Shown: positions 1 to 5,948 of the stretch, in pieces | How positions within the stretch are numbered: the first letter of the stretch is position 1 | Layout: every line of letters starts with the position of its first letter | Assembly (NCBI GenBank): GCA_910578405.1 | Contig: CAJTQO010000038.1 | Span: 1 to 33,624 of the forward strand | Origin: an uncultured Lachnospiraceae bacterium | Lineage (GTDB): Bacteria; Bacillota; Clostridia; Lachnospirales; Lachnospiraceae | DNA: 33,624 nucleotides | Direction of reading: 5' to 3' | Made by a program: the position numbers and the translations under genes | Notes under the pieces: model-generated | The model's database searches: none | Seen by the model: only the letters and a program-made list of their open reading frames with translations | What the model was told of the DNA's origin: nothing

Positions 1-162
1 GAGGAGAAAGGAATTCAAAAGGGAAGACAAGAAGGAAGACAGGAAGGAATAATAGCTATGGTATCAGCATTAAAGGATTTACAAATTGCAGACAGCATTA
101 TTCTGAATAAAATCCAGGAAAAGTTTCATTTGGCTGAAGAAACAGCAAAAATGTATTTGTAA
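1..162 (+). CDS. C-terminal end of an Rpn-type recombination-promoting nuclease/putative transposase (partial)
   Basis: The reading frame is open from the first base and ends at the TAA at 160-162, so only the last 53 residues are in the window. The visible part begins with a Lys/Glu/Gly/Gln-rich run with the pattern EKGxQxGRQEGRQEG, followed by a short helical tail ending in AKMYL. This low-complexity KGxxEG stretch near the C-terminus is typical of PD-(D/E)XK nuclease-type Rpn/transposase proteins that are abundant in gut Clostridia. The catalytic domain is outside the window, so the family call rests only on the tail style. A hairpin just downstream (171-196) may end its transcript. It could instead be another protein with a coiled, repeat-rich tail. 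Confidence 0.5.
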   Translation, partial: EEKGIQKGRQEGRQEGIIAMVSALKDLQIADSIILNKIQEKFHLAEETAKMYL

Positions 163-170
163 GTATAACA

Positions 171-196
171 GGCAGAGCATTTACAGGTGCTCTGCC
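171..196 (+). terminator. Probable terminator after the Rpn-type gene
   Basis: A perfect 9-bp stem, GGCAGAGCA (171-179) with TGCTCTGCC (188-196), encloses an 8-nt loop. It begins 8 bases after the stop codon of the preceding gene. The following T-tract is weak (TTGTTTG), so termination efficiency is uncertain. From 197 to 393 I see no supported gene, only a degenerate inverted repeat around 221-277. Confidence 0.6.
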
Positions 197-393
197 TTGT
201 TTGACAGAATAATATAGGGCTAATTTTCGCACTTGGGCATGTTGTGGAGAGCCATATCACAAGTAAGGGCGAAATTATGTGGAAGCGCAGAAGATTCAGG
301 GAAAAAGTATATTGTACAAAAGCTAAAGATTTATAGGATAGAGAAAATGGATAAGTAGAATAAAGACAATTGACAAGGGTGGGTGGGGTGTAA

Positions 394-602
394 ATGGATG
401 AGAAACTGAGGAACATGACTTCAATATATATATAACAAAAGGGGATGAAATGCTATTGCTTTTCCGGCAGCACGGCAGTGTTGTGAGCGATACATGGGTT
501 GGGTCTGCAGGAGGCCATTTTGAAGAGAATGAACTAAACACCCCCAAAGCCTGTGTATTGAGAGAACTGAAAGAGGAATTAGGAATGCTCCCTATATGGT
601 AG
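394..602 (+). pseudogene. Nudix hydrolase remnant, frameshifted and truncated
   Basis: An ATG at 394 opens a short frame (residues MDEKLRNMTSIYI) that stops at 433-435 inside a TA dinucleotide run. Reading on in a different frame from 435 gives TKGDEMLLLFRQ, then a nearly canonical Nudix box: GGHFE, about 10 residues, then a segment ending RELKEELG, matching G-x5-E-x7-R-E-x2-E-E-x-G. That frame ends at a TAG (600-602) soon after the box, so the C-terminal half of the fold is missing. Nudix proteins are usually 130-180 residues and hydrolyse nucleoside diphosphates linked to another moiety. This copy cannot make a complete domain. Another frame after the stop carries more residues that look like a continuation, so a second indel is likely. 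It lies among other broken genes. Confidence 0.75.
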
Positions 603-644
603 ACAATGGAAATATCCAAAAACTATCATATGAGGAGCATACCT

Positions 645-958
645 ATGTCTAAAAGAAAGCACACAAAAGAATTCAAGCTAAAAGTATTGAAGGAGCATGA
701 AGAGGGAGCCTCATTCTACTCCCTTGAGAAAAAGTATGGCATCACATTAGGAGCGGTAAAGCGATTAGAACTCTGCATTCCAAGCACGAGGAGATGATTT
801 CCTTTGATAACGCCCTTTTAGCGGATTTGGGCGCAAAACCAGTCTTCCATTCTGACAGGGGCTGCCAGTACGCTTCCAAAACCTTTCGGCAGAAAATAGT
901 TGATGCCGGAATGCCCCAGAGCATGTCAAGAGTCGGAAGATGTATTGACAATGGTCCG
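645..958 (+). mobile_element. IS3-family insertion sequence remnant (orfA/orfB fragments fused by deletion)
   Basis: From the ATG at 645 the frame reads MSKRKHTKEFKLKVLKEHEE, the usual helix-turn-helix N-terminus of an IS3-family OrfA, up to about position 770. The sequence then jumps, in another frame, to the integrase-core part of OrfB (about 780-958), with FDNALLADLGAKPVFHSDRG and a segment ending CIDNGP. HSDRG carries the second catalytic Asp of the DDE triad. The first Asp lies in the deleted part, and the Glu, which normally follows soon after IDNGP in a MESFWG-like motif, is cut off. No clear terminal inverted repeats are seen. The element is therefore an inactive relic with an internal deletion and a missing 3' end. 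Confidence 0.85.
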
Positions 959-1026
959 AAGCGCCACATTGGAAATATAGGAACCCGATGATTTACTTTT
1001 GGGCCTTGATATGCTATACTATCAAT

Positions 1027-1042
1027 GCTCAGCTTGCTGAGC
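1027..1042 (+). promoter_or_regulatory. Small hairpin in the leader of the decayed integrase gene
   Basis: GCTCAGC (1027-1033) and GCTGAGC (1036-1042) form a perfect 7-bp stem with a 2-nt gap (the real loop is probably larger). A T-run follows at 1058-1065 and the ribosome site AAAGGAGC is just beyond it. It may be an attenuator-like leader of the former integrase. Function is inferred from position only. Confidence 0.3.
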
Positions 1043-1082
1043 GCTCGGTAGTAAGGCTCTTTTTTTGAAAGGAGCTTTTACT

Positions 1083-2197
1083 ATGGGAAAAGACTTAAAA
1101 GGAAAGGAACTTAGTGTTGGGATAAGTCAAAGTCTGGCGGATTCTATGTTGGTAGATTTATCACCCAATATGGACAATGGAAACAGAAATAATTCCGTAA
1201 ACTGTAAGAGTGCAGACAGTGGCTGGTGGATTCACAGTATCAGGACGAGTATAGTAATCTGAATTTTCCGGAAGAAATGACGGTAAAGGCATGGTTTGAT
1301 TATTGGATTAGTATGAAAAAGCGAACGGTACGCCCGAACACGGTAAGAAATTATGCAGAGCGTTATGGGCGTGACATTGACCCTGTGATTGGAAAACAGA
1401 TTTTGTCAGAAGTAAGACCGATTCAATGTCAAATGATTAGGAGCCGGATGGCAGATGAAGGGTATCGTACATCTACTATTTATCAGACAAGAATAACATT
1501 GTTTAATATGCTTGATTATGCGTATCAGAACGATGTGATTATGAAAAATCCTTGTAATGGAATGGTGAAATCTGATATTGGAAAGCCCACTCAGAAGAAA
1601 GAAACGCTGACGTTAGAGCAGCAGAGAAGGTTTGTAAGGGGAATAGTGGGAAATGCATACGAGCGCCAATATAAATTTTTGCTGCGGACAGGGCTTGGGA
1701 CCGGGGAACTTGTAGGCTTGAAATGGACAGATATTGATTTTGATAACCGCACCTTGATGATTAGCCGTTCTATGGAATATCGCCACTCTATCAGAGAATG
1801 GAGGGTCAGAGAGCCTAAGAGTAAATCGGAGTATCGGTCAATTCCGTTGACGGATGAAACAATAGATATGTTGCGGAAACAGAAGAATCTTGAAGTCAAG
1901 GTAATTCCAATGGAATGGTTGAAATGTGTTTTCCTGCGCCGTAAGGGAACGCTGGTTAAAAACAGCACATATGACGCTATGTTATTTAAACAGTGTGACA
2001 AGATAGGAATTCCGAGATTTTCCATACATGTATTGAGGCGTATATTTGCCACTAGATGTATCGGGAGTGGCATGAAGCCAAAGACATTGCAAACAATGCT
2101 TGGGCATTCCAATATTGGTATAACAATGAATCTGTATGTTCACACGACAGGAGATGAAAAACATAAGGAAATTGCAGCGTCTCTCAGAGTGATGTAA
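1083..2197 (+). pseudogene. Tyrosine integrase of a conjugative/mobile element, decayed
   Basis: The ATG at 1083, behind AAAGGAGC, begins MGKDLKGKELSVGISQ, a start typical of Tn916-type integrases. A frameshift near 1130 moves the reading to the frame that later encodes WLVDSQYQDEYSNLNFPEE. That frame has two TAA stops (1190-1192 and 1205-1207) before the long open part (from about 1208 to 2197). The open part covers the SAM-like core-binding domain (TVKAWFDYW onward) and the catalytic domain. There, box I reads TGLGTGEL where active enzymes have TGLRTGEL, so the first catalytic Arg is Gly. Box II is HVLRRIFATR (the usual second basic/His position is Arg), followed by GHSNI and the Tyr in LYVHTT. 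The N-terminal arm-binding domain is broken and the active site altered, so it should be inactive. It abuts ychF and marks an old integration site. Confidence 0.9.
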
Positions 2198-2238
2198 TAT
2201 CTGAACCGCGCAGTCCGAAAACGTTTGTTTTTACGCAC

Positions 2239-2253
2239 GTTGGCTTTGCCAAC
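2239..2253 (+). terminator. Small stem-loop after the integrase pseudogene
   Basis: GTTGGC (2239-2244), a TTT loop, and GCCAAC (2248-2253) form a perfect 6-bp hairpin 41 bases after the integrase stop codon. The following sequence is A/T-rich but lacks a clean T-tract. It could be a weak terminator or a recombination-associated structure. Confidence 0.35.
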
Positions 2254-2264
2254 TAAAATTTAAA

Positions 2265-2286
2265 ATTGGTACTCTGATTGGTACTC
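2265..2286 (+). repeat. Direct repeat ATTGGTACTC, possible attachment-site core
   Basis: ATTGGTACTC occurs at 2265-2274 and again at 2277-2286, separated by 2 bases, in the AT-rich stretch between the integrase 3' end and ychF. Integrase genes of this type often end next to an attachment site, so these may be core or arm sites. No partner copy is recognised on the left side of the integrase remnant, so the role is unproven. Confidence 0.3.
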
Positions 2287-2306
2287 GAAGAAATATAGAA
2301 ATTACG

Positions 2307-2331
2307 AAAAGCGCCTATTTTAAGGCGTTTT
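2307..2331 (+). terminator. Terminator-like hairpin directly before the ychF ribosome site
   Basis: CGCCT (2312-2316) pairs with AGGCG (2323-2327) around ATTTTA, extended by AAAA/TTTT flanks with one bulged G. The TTTT ends directly at the ribosome site AAAGGAGG (2332-2339) of ychF. It could terminate transcription from the integrase side, or fold in the ychF leader. Which role applies cannot be told from sequence. Confidence 0.45.
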
Positions 2332-2350
2332 AAAGGAGGTATACAGAAAA

Positions 2351-3448
2351 ATGAAACTAGGCATCGTAGGTCTGCCCAACGTAGGCAAAAGCACTTTATT
2401 TAACTCTTTAACAAAAGCAGGGGCGGAGTCTGCCAATTATCCGTTTTGCACCATCGACCCGAATGTAGGGATTGTGGCAGTGCCGGATGAAAGGCTGAAA
2501 CTATTAGGGGATATGTATCATTCCAAGAAAGTGACGCCGGCGGTAATTGAATTTGTTGACATTGCCGGTTTGGTAAAGGGGGCGTCTAAAGGGGAAGGGC
2601 TGGGGAATCAGTTTTTGAGCAACATCCGGGAAGTGGATGCCATTGTGCATGTAGTGCGCTGCTTTGAGGATTCCAATGTGGTGCATGTGGATGGGAGCGT
2701 GGCTCCGCTGCGTGATATTGAGACGATAAACCTGGAACTTATTTTCTCCGATTTGGAGATACTGGAACGAAGGATTGCAAAGACTTCCAAAGGGGCCAGG
2801 ATGGACAAGGCGCTGGCGAAAGAGCTGGACCTTTTAGAGCGTATCAAAGCGCATCTGGAGAAAGGTGAGTTGGCGCTTACATTTGAGACGGAAGATGAGG
2901 ATGAGCTAAGTTGGTTGGCGTCTTATAACCTGTTGACTTATAAACCGGTTATTTTTGCCGCCAATGTTTCGGAAGAAGATTTGGCGGACGATGGGGAGAG
3001 TAACGAGGAGGTTATGAAGGTCAGGGAATTTGCGGTAGGGAACGGCAGCGAGGTGTTTGCAATCTGTGCGCAGATTGAACAGGAAATTGCAGAATTGGAT
3101 GAGGAAGGGAAAGCTATGTTTTTGGAGGATCTTGGTTTAAAGGAGTCAGGGTTGGAGAAGCTTATCAAGGCAAGTTACCATATCCTGGGGCTGCATAGTT
3201 TCCTGACAGCAGGGGAAGATGAGACGAGGGCTTGGACAATCAAGCTCGGCACGAAAGCGCCTCAGGCGGCGGGGAAAATCCACACGGATTTTGAACGGGG
3301 TTTTATCAAAGCGGAAGTCGTTCATTATAAAGATCTTCTGGAGCAAGGGTCTTTGGCGGCAGCGAGGGAAAAGGGGCTGGTTGGCATGGAGGGGAAGGAA
3401 TATGTAGTTAAAGACGGTGATGTGATTCTCTTCCGGTTTAATGTGTAG
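2351..3448 (+). CDS. ychF: Redox-regulated ATPase YchF (OLA1 family)
   Basis: The 365-residue protein has the length and order of YchF/OLA1, an Obg-related P-loop protein that prefers ATP over GTP and associates with ribosomes in the cytoplasm. The Walker A motif GLPNVGKS is at residues 6-13, and the switch region reads DIAGLVKGASKGEGLGNQFL. The usual NKxD specificity motif is replaced by NVSE (in FAANVSEED), as expected for the ATP-binding subgroup. The C-terminal TGS-like domain ends with the characteristic EYVVKDGDVILFRFNV. The start is set by AAAGGAGG at 2332-2339, 11 bases before the ATG. It is a monocistronic-looking housekeeping gene between the decayed integrase and the dcw cluster, a plausible safe harbour for the old insertion. 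Confidence 0.97.
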   Translation: MKLGIVGLPNVGKSTLFNSLTKAGAESANYPFCTIDPNVGIVAVPDERLKLLGDMYHSKKVTPAVIEFVDIAGLVKGASKGEGLGNQFLSNIREVDAIVHVVRCFEDSNVVHVDGSVAPLRDIETINLELIFSDLEILERRIAKTSKGARMDKALAKELDLLERIKAHLEKGELALTFETEDEDELSWLASYNLLTYKPVIFAANVSEEDLADDGESNEEVMKVREFAVGNGSEVFAICAQIEQEIAELDEEGKAMFLEDLGLKESGLEKLIKASYHILGLHSFLTAGEDETRAWTIKLGTKAPQAAGKIHTDFERGFIKAEVVHYKDLLEQGSLAAAREKGLVGMEGKEYVVKDGDVILFRFNV

Positions 3449-3606
3449 CGGGATGAACGGTTTCGAAAATTAAATATATCGCTTACTCATTCATACAAAG
3501 ATGGGAAACGTTATACTGGACAGGTTTGTTTCGTATCCTGTTCATAGATAGAAGCAGATGGCGGAAATGGATAAAACACTAGATATAGTATTAAGGAGGA
3601 ATAATC

Positions 3607-3622
3607 AAACAATATATTGTTT
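3607..3622. promoter_or_regulatory. 16-bp perfect palindrome in the ychF-mraZ gap
   Basis: AAACAATATATTGTTT is a perfect inverted repeat with no loop. It lies just after an AAGGAGG sequence (3594-3600) that has no good start codon at the right distance. It may be the binding site of a dimeric regulator or a relic of a lost small gene. The rest of 3449-3606 shows no gene I can support. Confidence 0.35.
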
Positions 3623-3626
3623 ATAT

Positions 3627-3668
3627 GAAAAAAATACGTTTTGCACAATGCTGCAGGGCGTTTTTTTT
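3627..3668 (+). terminator. Probable terminator upstream of the dcw promoter
   Basis: An A-rich arm plus ACG (about 3627-3639) can pair with CGT plus a T8 run (3659-3668), with an inner TGCA/TGCA pairing. A/T-rich arms around a short GC core and a long T-run are those of an intrinsic terminator. It would insulate the mraZ promoter at 3692 from upstream transcription. Confidence 0.5.
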
Positions 3669-3691
3669 ATCTGTAAAATCCAAAAATCTGC

Positions 3692-3720
3692 TTGTCAAAC
3701 GAACCGCATTAGTATAGAAT
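3692..3720 (+). promoter_or_regulatory. Predicted sigma-A promoter of the dcw operon
   Basis: A -35 like TTGTCA (3692-3697) and a -10 like TAGAAT (3715-3720) are separated by 17 bases. TATAGA at 3713 is an alternative -10. The AGTGG repeats of the MraZ operator start 10 bases downstream, and mraZ follows at 3840, leaving a leader of roughly 110 nt. Confidence 0.65.
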
Positions 3721-3729
3721 TGAATTAAA

Positions 3730-3775
3730 AGTGGTGGAAAGTGGTGCATAGTGGAATGGAGTGGCGGTAAAGTGG
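3730..3775 (+). promoter_or_regulatory. MraZ operator: five phased AGTGG boxes
   Basis: AGTGG occurs at 3730, 3740, 3750, 3760 and 3771, that is 10, 10, 10 and 11 bases apart, immediately after the predicted promoter. MraZ is known to bind arrays of short GTGG/TGGG-type direct repeats spaced about one helical turn apart upstream of its own gene, in several bacterial phyla. The position and phasing here fit that autoregulatory operator, which predicts control of the whole downstream cluster. The repeats are seen directly; the regulator assignment comes from the family. Confidence 0.8.
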
Positions 3776-3839
3776 AAGAACTGTCCCACGAAATCCCTGA
3801 TAGGCATCCGGCTGCTTTTTGGAACGGCGGGTGAGCTTT

Positions 3840-4271
3840 ATGTTTATGGGAGAATACAACCACACCATTGATACAAAGAACCGGCTGATCATACCCTCGA
3901 AGTTCCGCGAAGCGCTTGGCGATGAATTTGTCATAACGAAGGGTTTGGACGGCTGTCTGTTTGTGTACGACAATGATGCATGGGCTGAATTTGAAGAGAA
4001 ACTAAAGGGTCTGCCGCTTACAAACAAAGAAGCAAGAACTTTTGCCCGTTTTTTCCTGGCTGGAGCGGCCAGCGTAGAGGTGGACAAACAGGGGAGGATA
4101 CTTGTGCCATCGGTTTTAAAGGAGTTTGCAGGGATAAGTAAGGATGTAGTCCTTGTAGGCGTGGCGAGCAGGATAGAGATCTGGAGCAAGGAACGGTGGG
4201 AAGAGGCTTCTTCCTGTGAAGATATGGAAGACATTGCCGAGCATATGTCTGATTTGGGGCTTGGAATTTAA
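3840..4271 (+). CDS. mraZ: Transcriptional regulator MraZ
   Basis: The start at 3840 gives MFMGEYNHTIDTKNRLIIPS and a 143-residue protein, the usual length; an in-frame upstream start at 3819 would add seven unlikely residues. MraZ contains two AbrB/SpoVT-like swapped-hairpin repeats. Here the first runs over the GEYxHTIDxKxRLIIPSKFR segment, and the second around residues 78-96 with VEVDKQGRILVPSVLKEF. Both carry the DxxxR DNA-binding signature. The protein forms ring-shaped oligomers and usually represses the dcw operon by binding repeats in its promoter; the matching repeats are at 3730-3775. It is the first gene of the cluster, 38 bases before rsmH. The ribosome site (GGGTGAG) is weak, which may keep its level low. 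Confidence 0.95.
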   Translation: MFMGEYNHTIDTKNRLIIPSKFREALGDEFVITKGLDGCLFVYDNDAWAEFEEKLKGLPLTNKEARTFARFFLAGAASVEVDKQGRILVPSVLKEFAGISKDVVLVGVASRIEIWSKERWEEASSCEDMEDIAEHMSDLGLGI

Positions 4272-4309
4272 AGTACATATCGGAAGTTTTGGAGGAGATG
4301 GATACTTGC

Positions 4310-5254
4310 ATGGAATTTAAGCATACCTCTGTATTATTGCAGGAAACAATCGGGCAGTTGGAGATAAAGAAAGACGGGATATACATGGACGGAACCCTGG
4401 GCGGCGGCGGCCATGCTTTTGAAGTGGCAAAGCGGTTGGACGGCGGACGGCTGGTAGGCTTTGACCAGGATGGGGAAGCGGTGGAAGCGGCGCGCAGGCG
4501 GCTTGCGTCTTTTGATGATAAAGTTACGGTGATACAAAGCAATTACTGCAATGCGGTAAATATTTTAAAAGAAATGGGAATAGGGGGTGTGGATGGAATT
4601 TTGTTGGATTTGGGGGTTTCTTCTTACCAACTGGATGCTTTGGAAAGGGGATTTTCCTACAAATACGACACAGCGCTGGATATGCGGATGGACAGAGGAC
4701 AGGCTTTTAGCGCAAAAGATATTGTAAACGGATATTCTGAGGCAGAGCTGTTCCGTGTCATCCGGGACTATGGTGAGGAAAAGTTTGCGAAAAATATAGC
4801 GAAGCATATTGTGGCGGCAAGAAAAGGCAAACCAGTGGAAACCACAGGGGAACTGAATGAAATCATCAGGGGGGCCATTCCGGCTAAAATGCGCCAGACA
4901 GGGGGACATCCTTCAAAGAGGACATTTCAGGCGTTGCGGATTGCGTGCAACAGGGAACTGGAGGTTTTGCAGGAGTCTTTAGGAGAATTTATTGCCTTTT
5001 TGAACCCGGGTGGGAGGCTTTGCATTATTACTTTCCATTCTTTAGAGGACAGAATCGTGAAGAGGGCTTTCCGTGAAAAGGAGAATCCCTGTGTATGCCC
5101 GCCGGATTTTCCGGCCTGCGTATGCGGGAGGAAGGCGGAAGGCAGGGTAATTACGAGGAAACCGATACTTCCCGGTGAGGAAGAACTGGCTGAAAATAAA
5201 CGTTCCAAGAGTGCGAAACTTAGGGTATTTGAAAAAATGGCCGGGGGTGGGTGA
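4310..5254 (+). CDS. rsmH: 16S rRNA (cytosine-1402 N4)-methyltransferase
   Basis: RsmH (MraW) methylates C1402 in the decoding centre of 16S rRNA using S-adenosylmethionine. The ATG at 4310 gives the usual beginning MEFKHTSVLLQE. ATG 4298 and TTG 4289 are closer to the GGAGG at 4291-4295, so the exact start is uncertain. Visible hallmarks are the SAM-binding loop MDGTLGGGGHA (about residues 25-35), the DLGVSSYQLD motif, RGFSYKYDTALDMRMD, and the C-terminal GGRLCIITFHSLEDRIVK. The last part ends with NKRSKSAKLRVFEK, also typical. At about 314 residues it is full length. The next frame opens in the last codons of this gene (GTGA overlap), suggesting translational coupling. Confidence 0.96.
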   Translation: MEFKHTSVLLQETIGQLEIKKDGIYMDGTLGGGGHAFEVAKRLDGGRLVGFDQDGEAVEAARRRLASFDDKVTVIQSNYCNAVNILKEMGIGGVDGILLDLGVSSYQLDALERGFSYKYDTALDMRMDRGQAFSAKDIVNGYSEAELFRVIRDYGEEKFAKNIAKHIVAARKGKPVETTGELNEIIRGAIPAKMRQTGGHPSKRTFQALRIACNRELEVLQESLGEFIAFLNPGGRLCIITFHSLEDRIVKRAFREKENPCVCPPDFPACVCGRKAEGRVITRKPILPGEEELAENKRSKSAKLRVFEKMAGGG

Positions 5255-5289
5255 CAGACAGCCGCCGTTGGCAGAAAAGGGAAAGTGTT

Positions 5290-5793
5290 ATGGCTCAGTA
5301 TAGAACAACGGGACAAAAGAAAAGGCAGCAGGCATACACATCTAGGACGGCAAAGGGCGGCGTTTATATCCAGGGCAATACGGCAAGGCAGTTAGAAGAA
5401 ATCTATGAACCGCAGCAACGGCGCAAAAAAAAGCACACGGGCAATACAGTGCGCAAGAACAGGGAAAAAGCCCGGCATATGAATATGGGCTATGTCTTTT
5501 TCCTGTCGTTGGCTATGGTTGTGGCAGGGTGGGTTTTGATTGGCTATATCCGTCTGCAGGCGGATATTACCACCAGCATCAAAAATATATCCAGGCTGGA
5601 GAGTAAGCTGAATACCATGAAACTGGATAACGATGAGGAATACAACCGGATTACGAGCAGCGTGGATTTGGAAGAGGTAAAACGGATTGCCATACAGGAG
5701 CTTGGAATGCGCTATGCGGAAGAAGGGCAGATTATTACTTTTTCCGGCAAAGGGAGCGATTACATGAGACAGGTGGCAGACATTCCGGATTAA
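5290..5793 (+). CDS. ftsL: FtsL-like septum formation protein
   Basis: The product (about 167 residues from ATG 5290) has a strongly basic cytoplasmic head, one membrane segment at about residues 66-87 (MGYVFFLSLAMVVAGWVLIGYI), and a short extracytoplasmic part predicted to form a coiled coil (RLESKLNTMKLDNDEEYNRI). It ends with VKRIAIQELGMRYAEEGQI, a pattern shared by FtsL/DivIC-type proteins. FtsL is a bitopic divisome protein that works with DivIB/FtsQ and FtsB to activate FtsW and the septal PBP. Its position between rsmH and the PBP gene is the normal ftsL slot. An alternative GTG start at 5251 overlaps the rsmH stop. Sequence conservation in this family is weak, so the name rests on topology and position. 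Confidence 0.85.
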   Translation: MAQYRTTGQKKRQQAYTSRTAKGGVYIQGNTARQLEEIYEPQQRRKKKHTGNTVRKNREKARHMNMGYVFFLSLAMVVAGWVLIGYIRLQADITTSIKNISRLESKLNTMKLDNDEEYNRITSSVDLEEVKRIAIQELGMRYAEEGQIITFSGKGSDYMRQVADIPD

Positions 5794-5948
5794 TGCAGTG
5801 TGGCGTTTCAAAAACGATTTGAGACATAAGGAGGAAACAGGCGGTTAGAGACGGGCGGGCGTCAGTGGAACGGAAAAAGGGGGAATGGTGAAGCGGGGAG
5901 ATGTGTGACGGAAACAGCAGGATAAGTACAGAGAGGAAGGGATAAACT

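Noticed and set aside
5794..5948. Small gene in the gap before the first PBP (AAGGAGG at about 5829)
   Set aside because: No start codon at a usable distance opens a frame of meaningful length.
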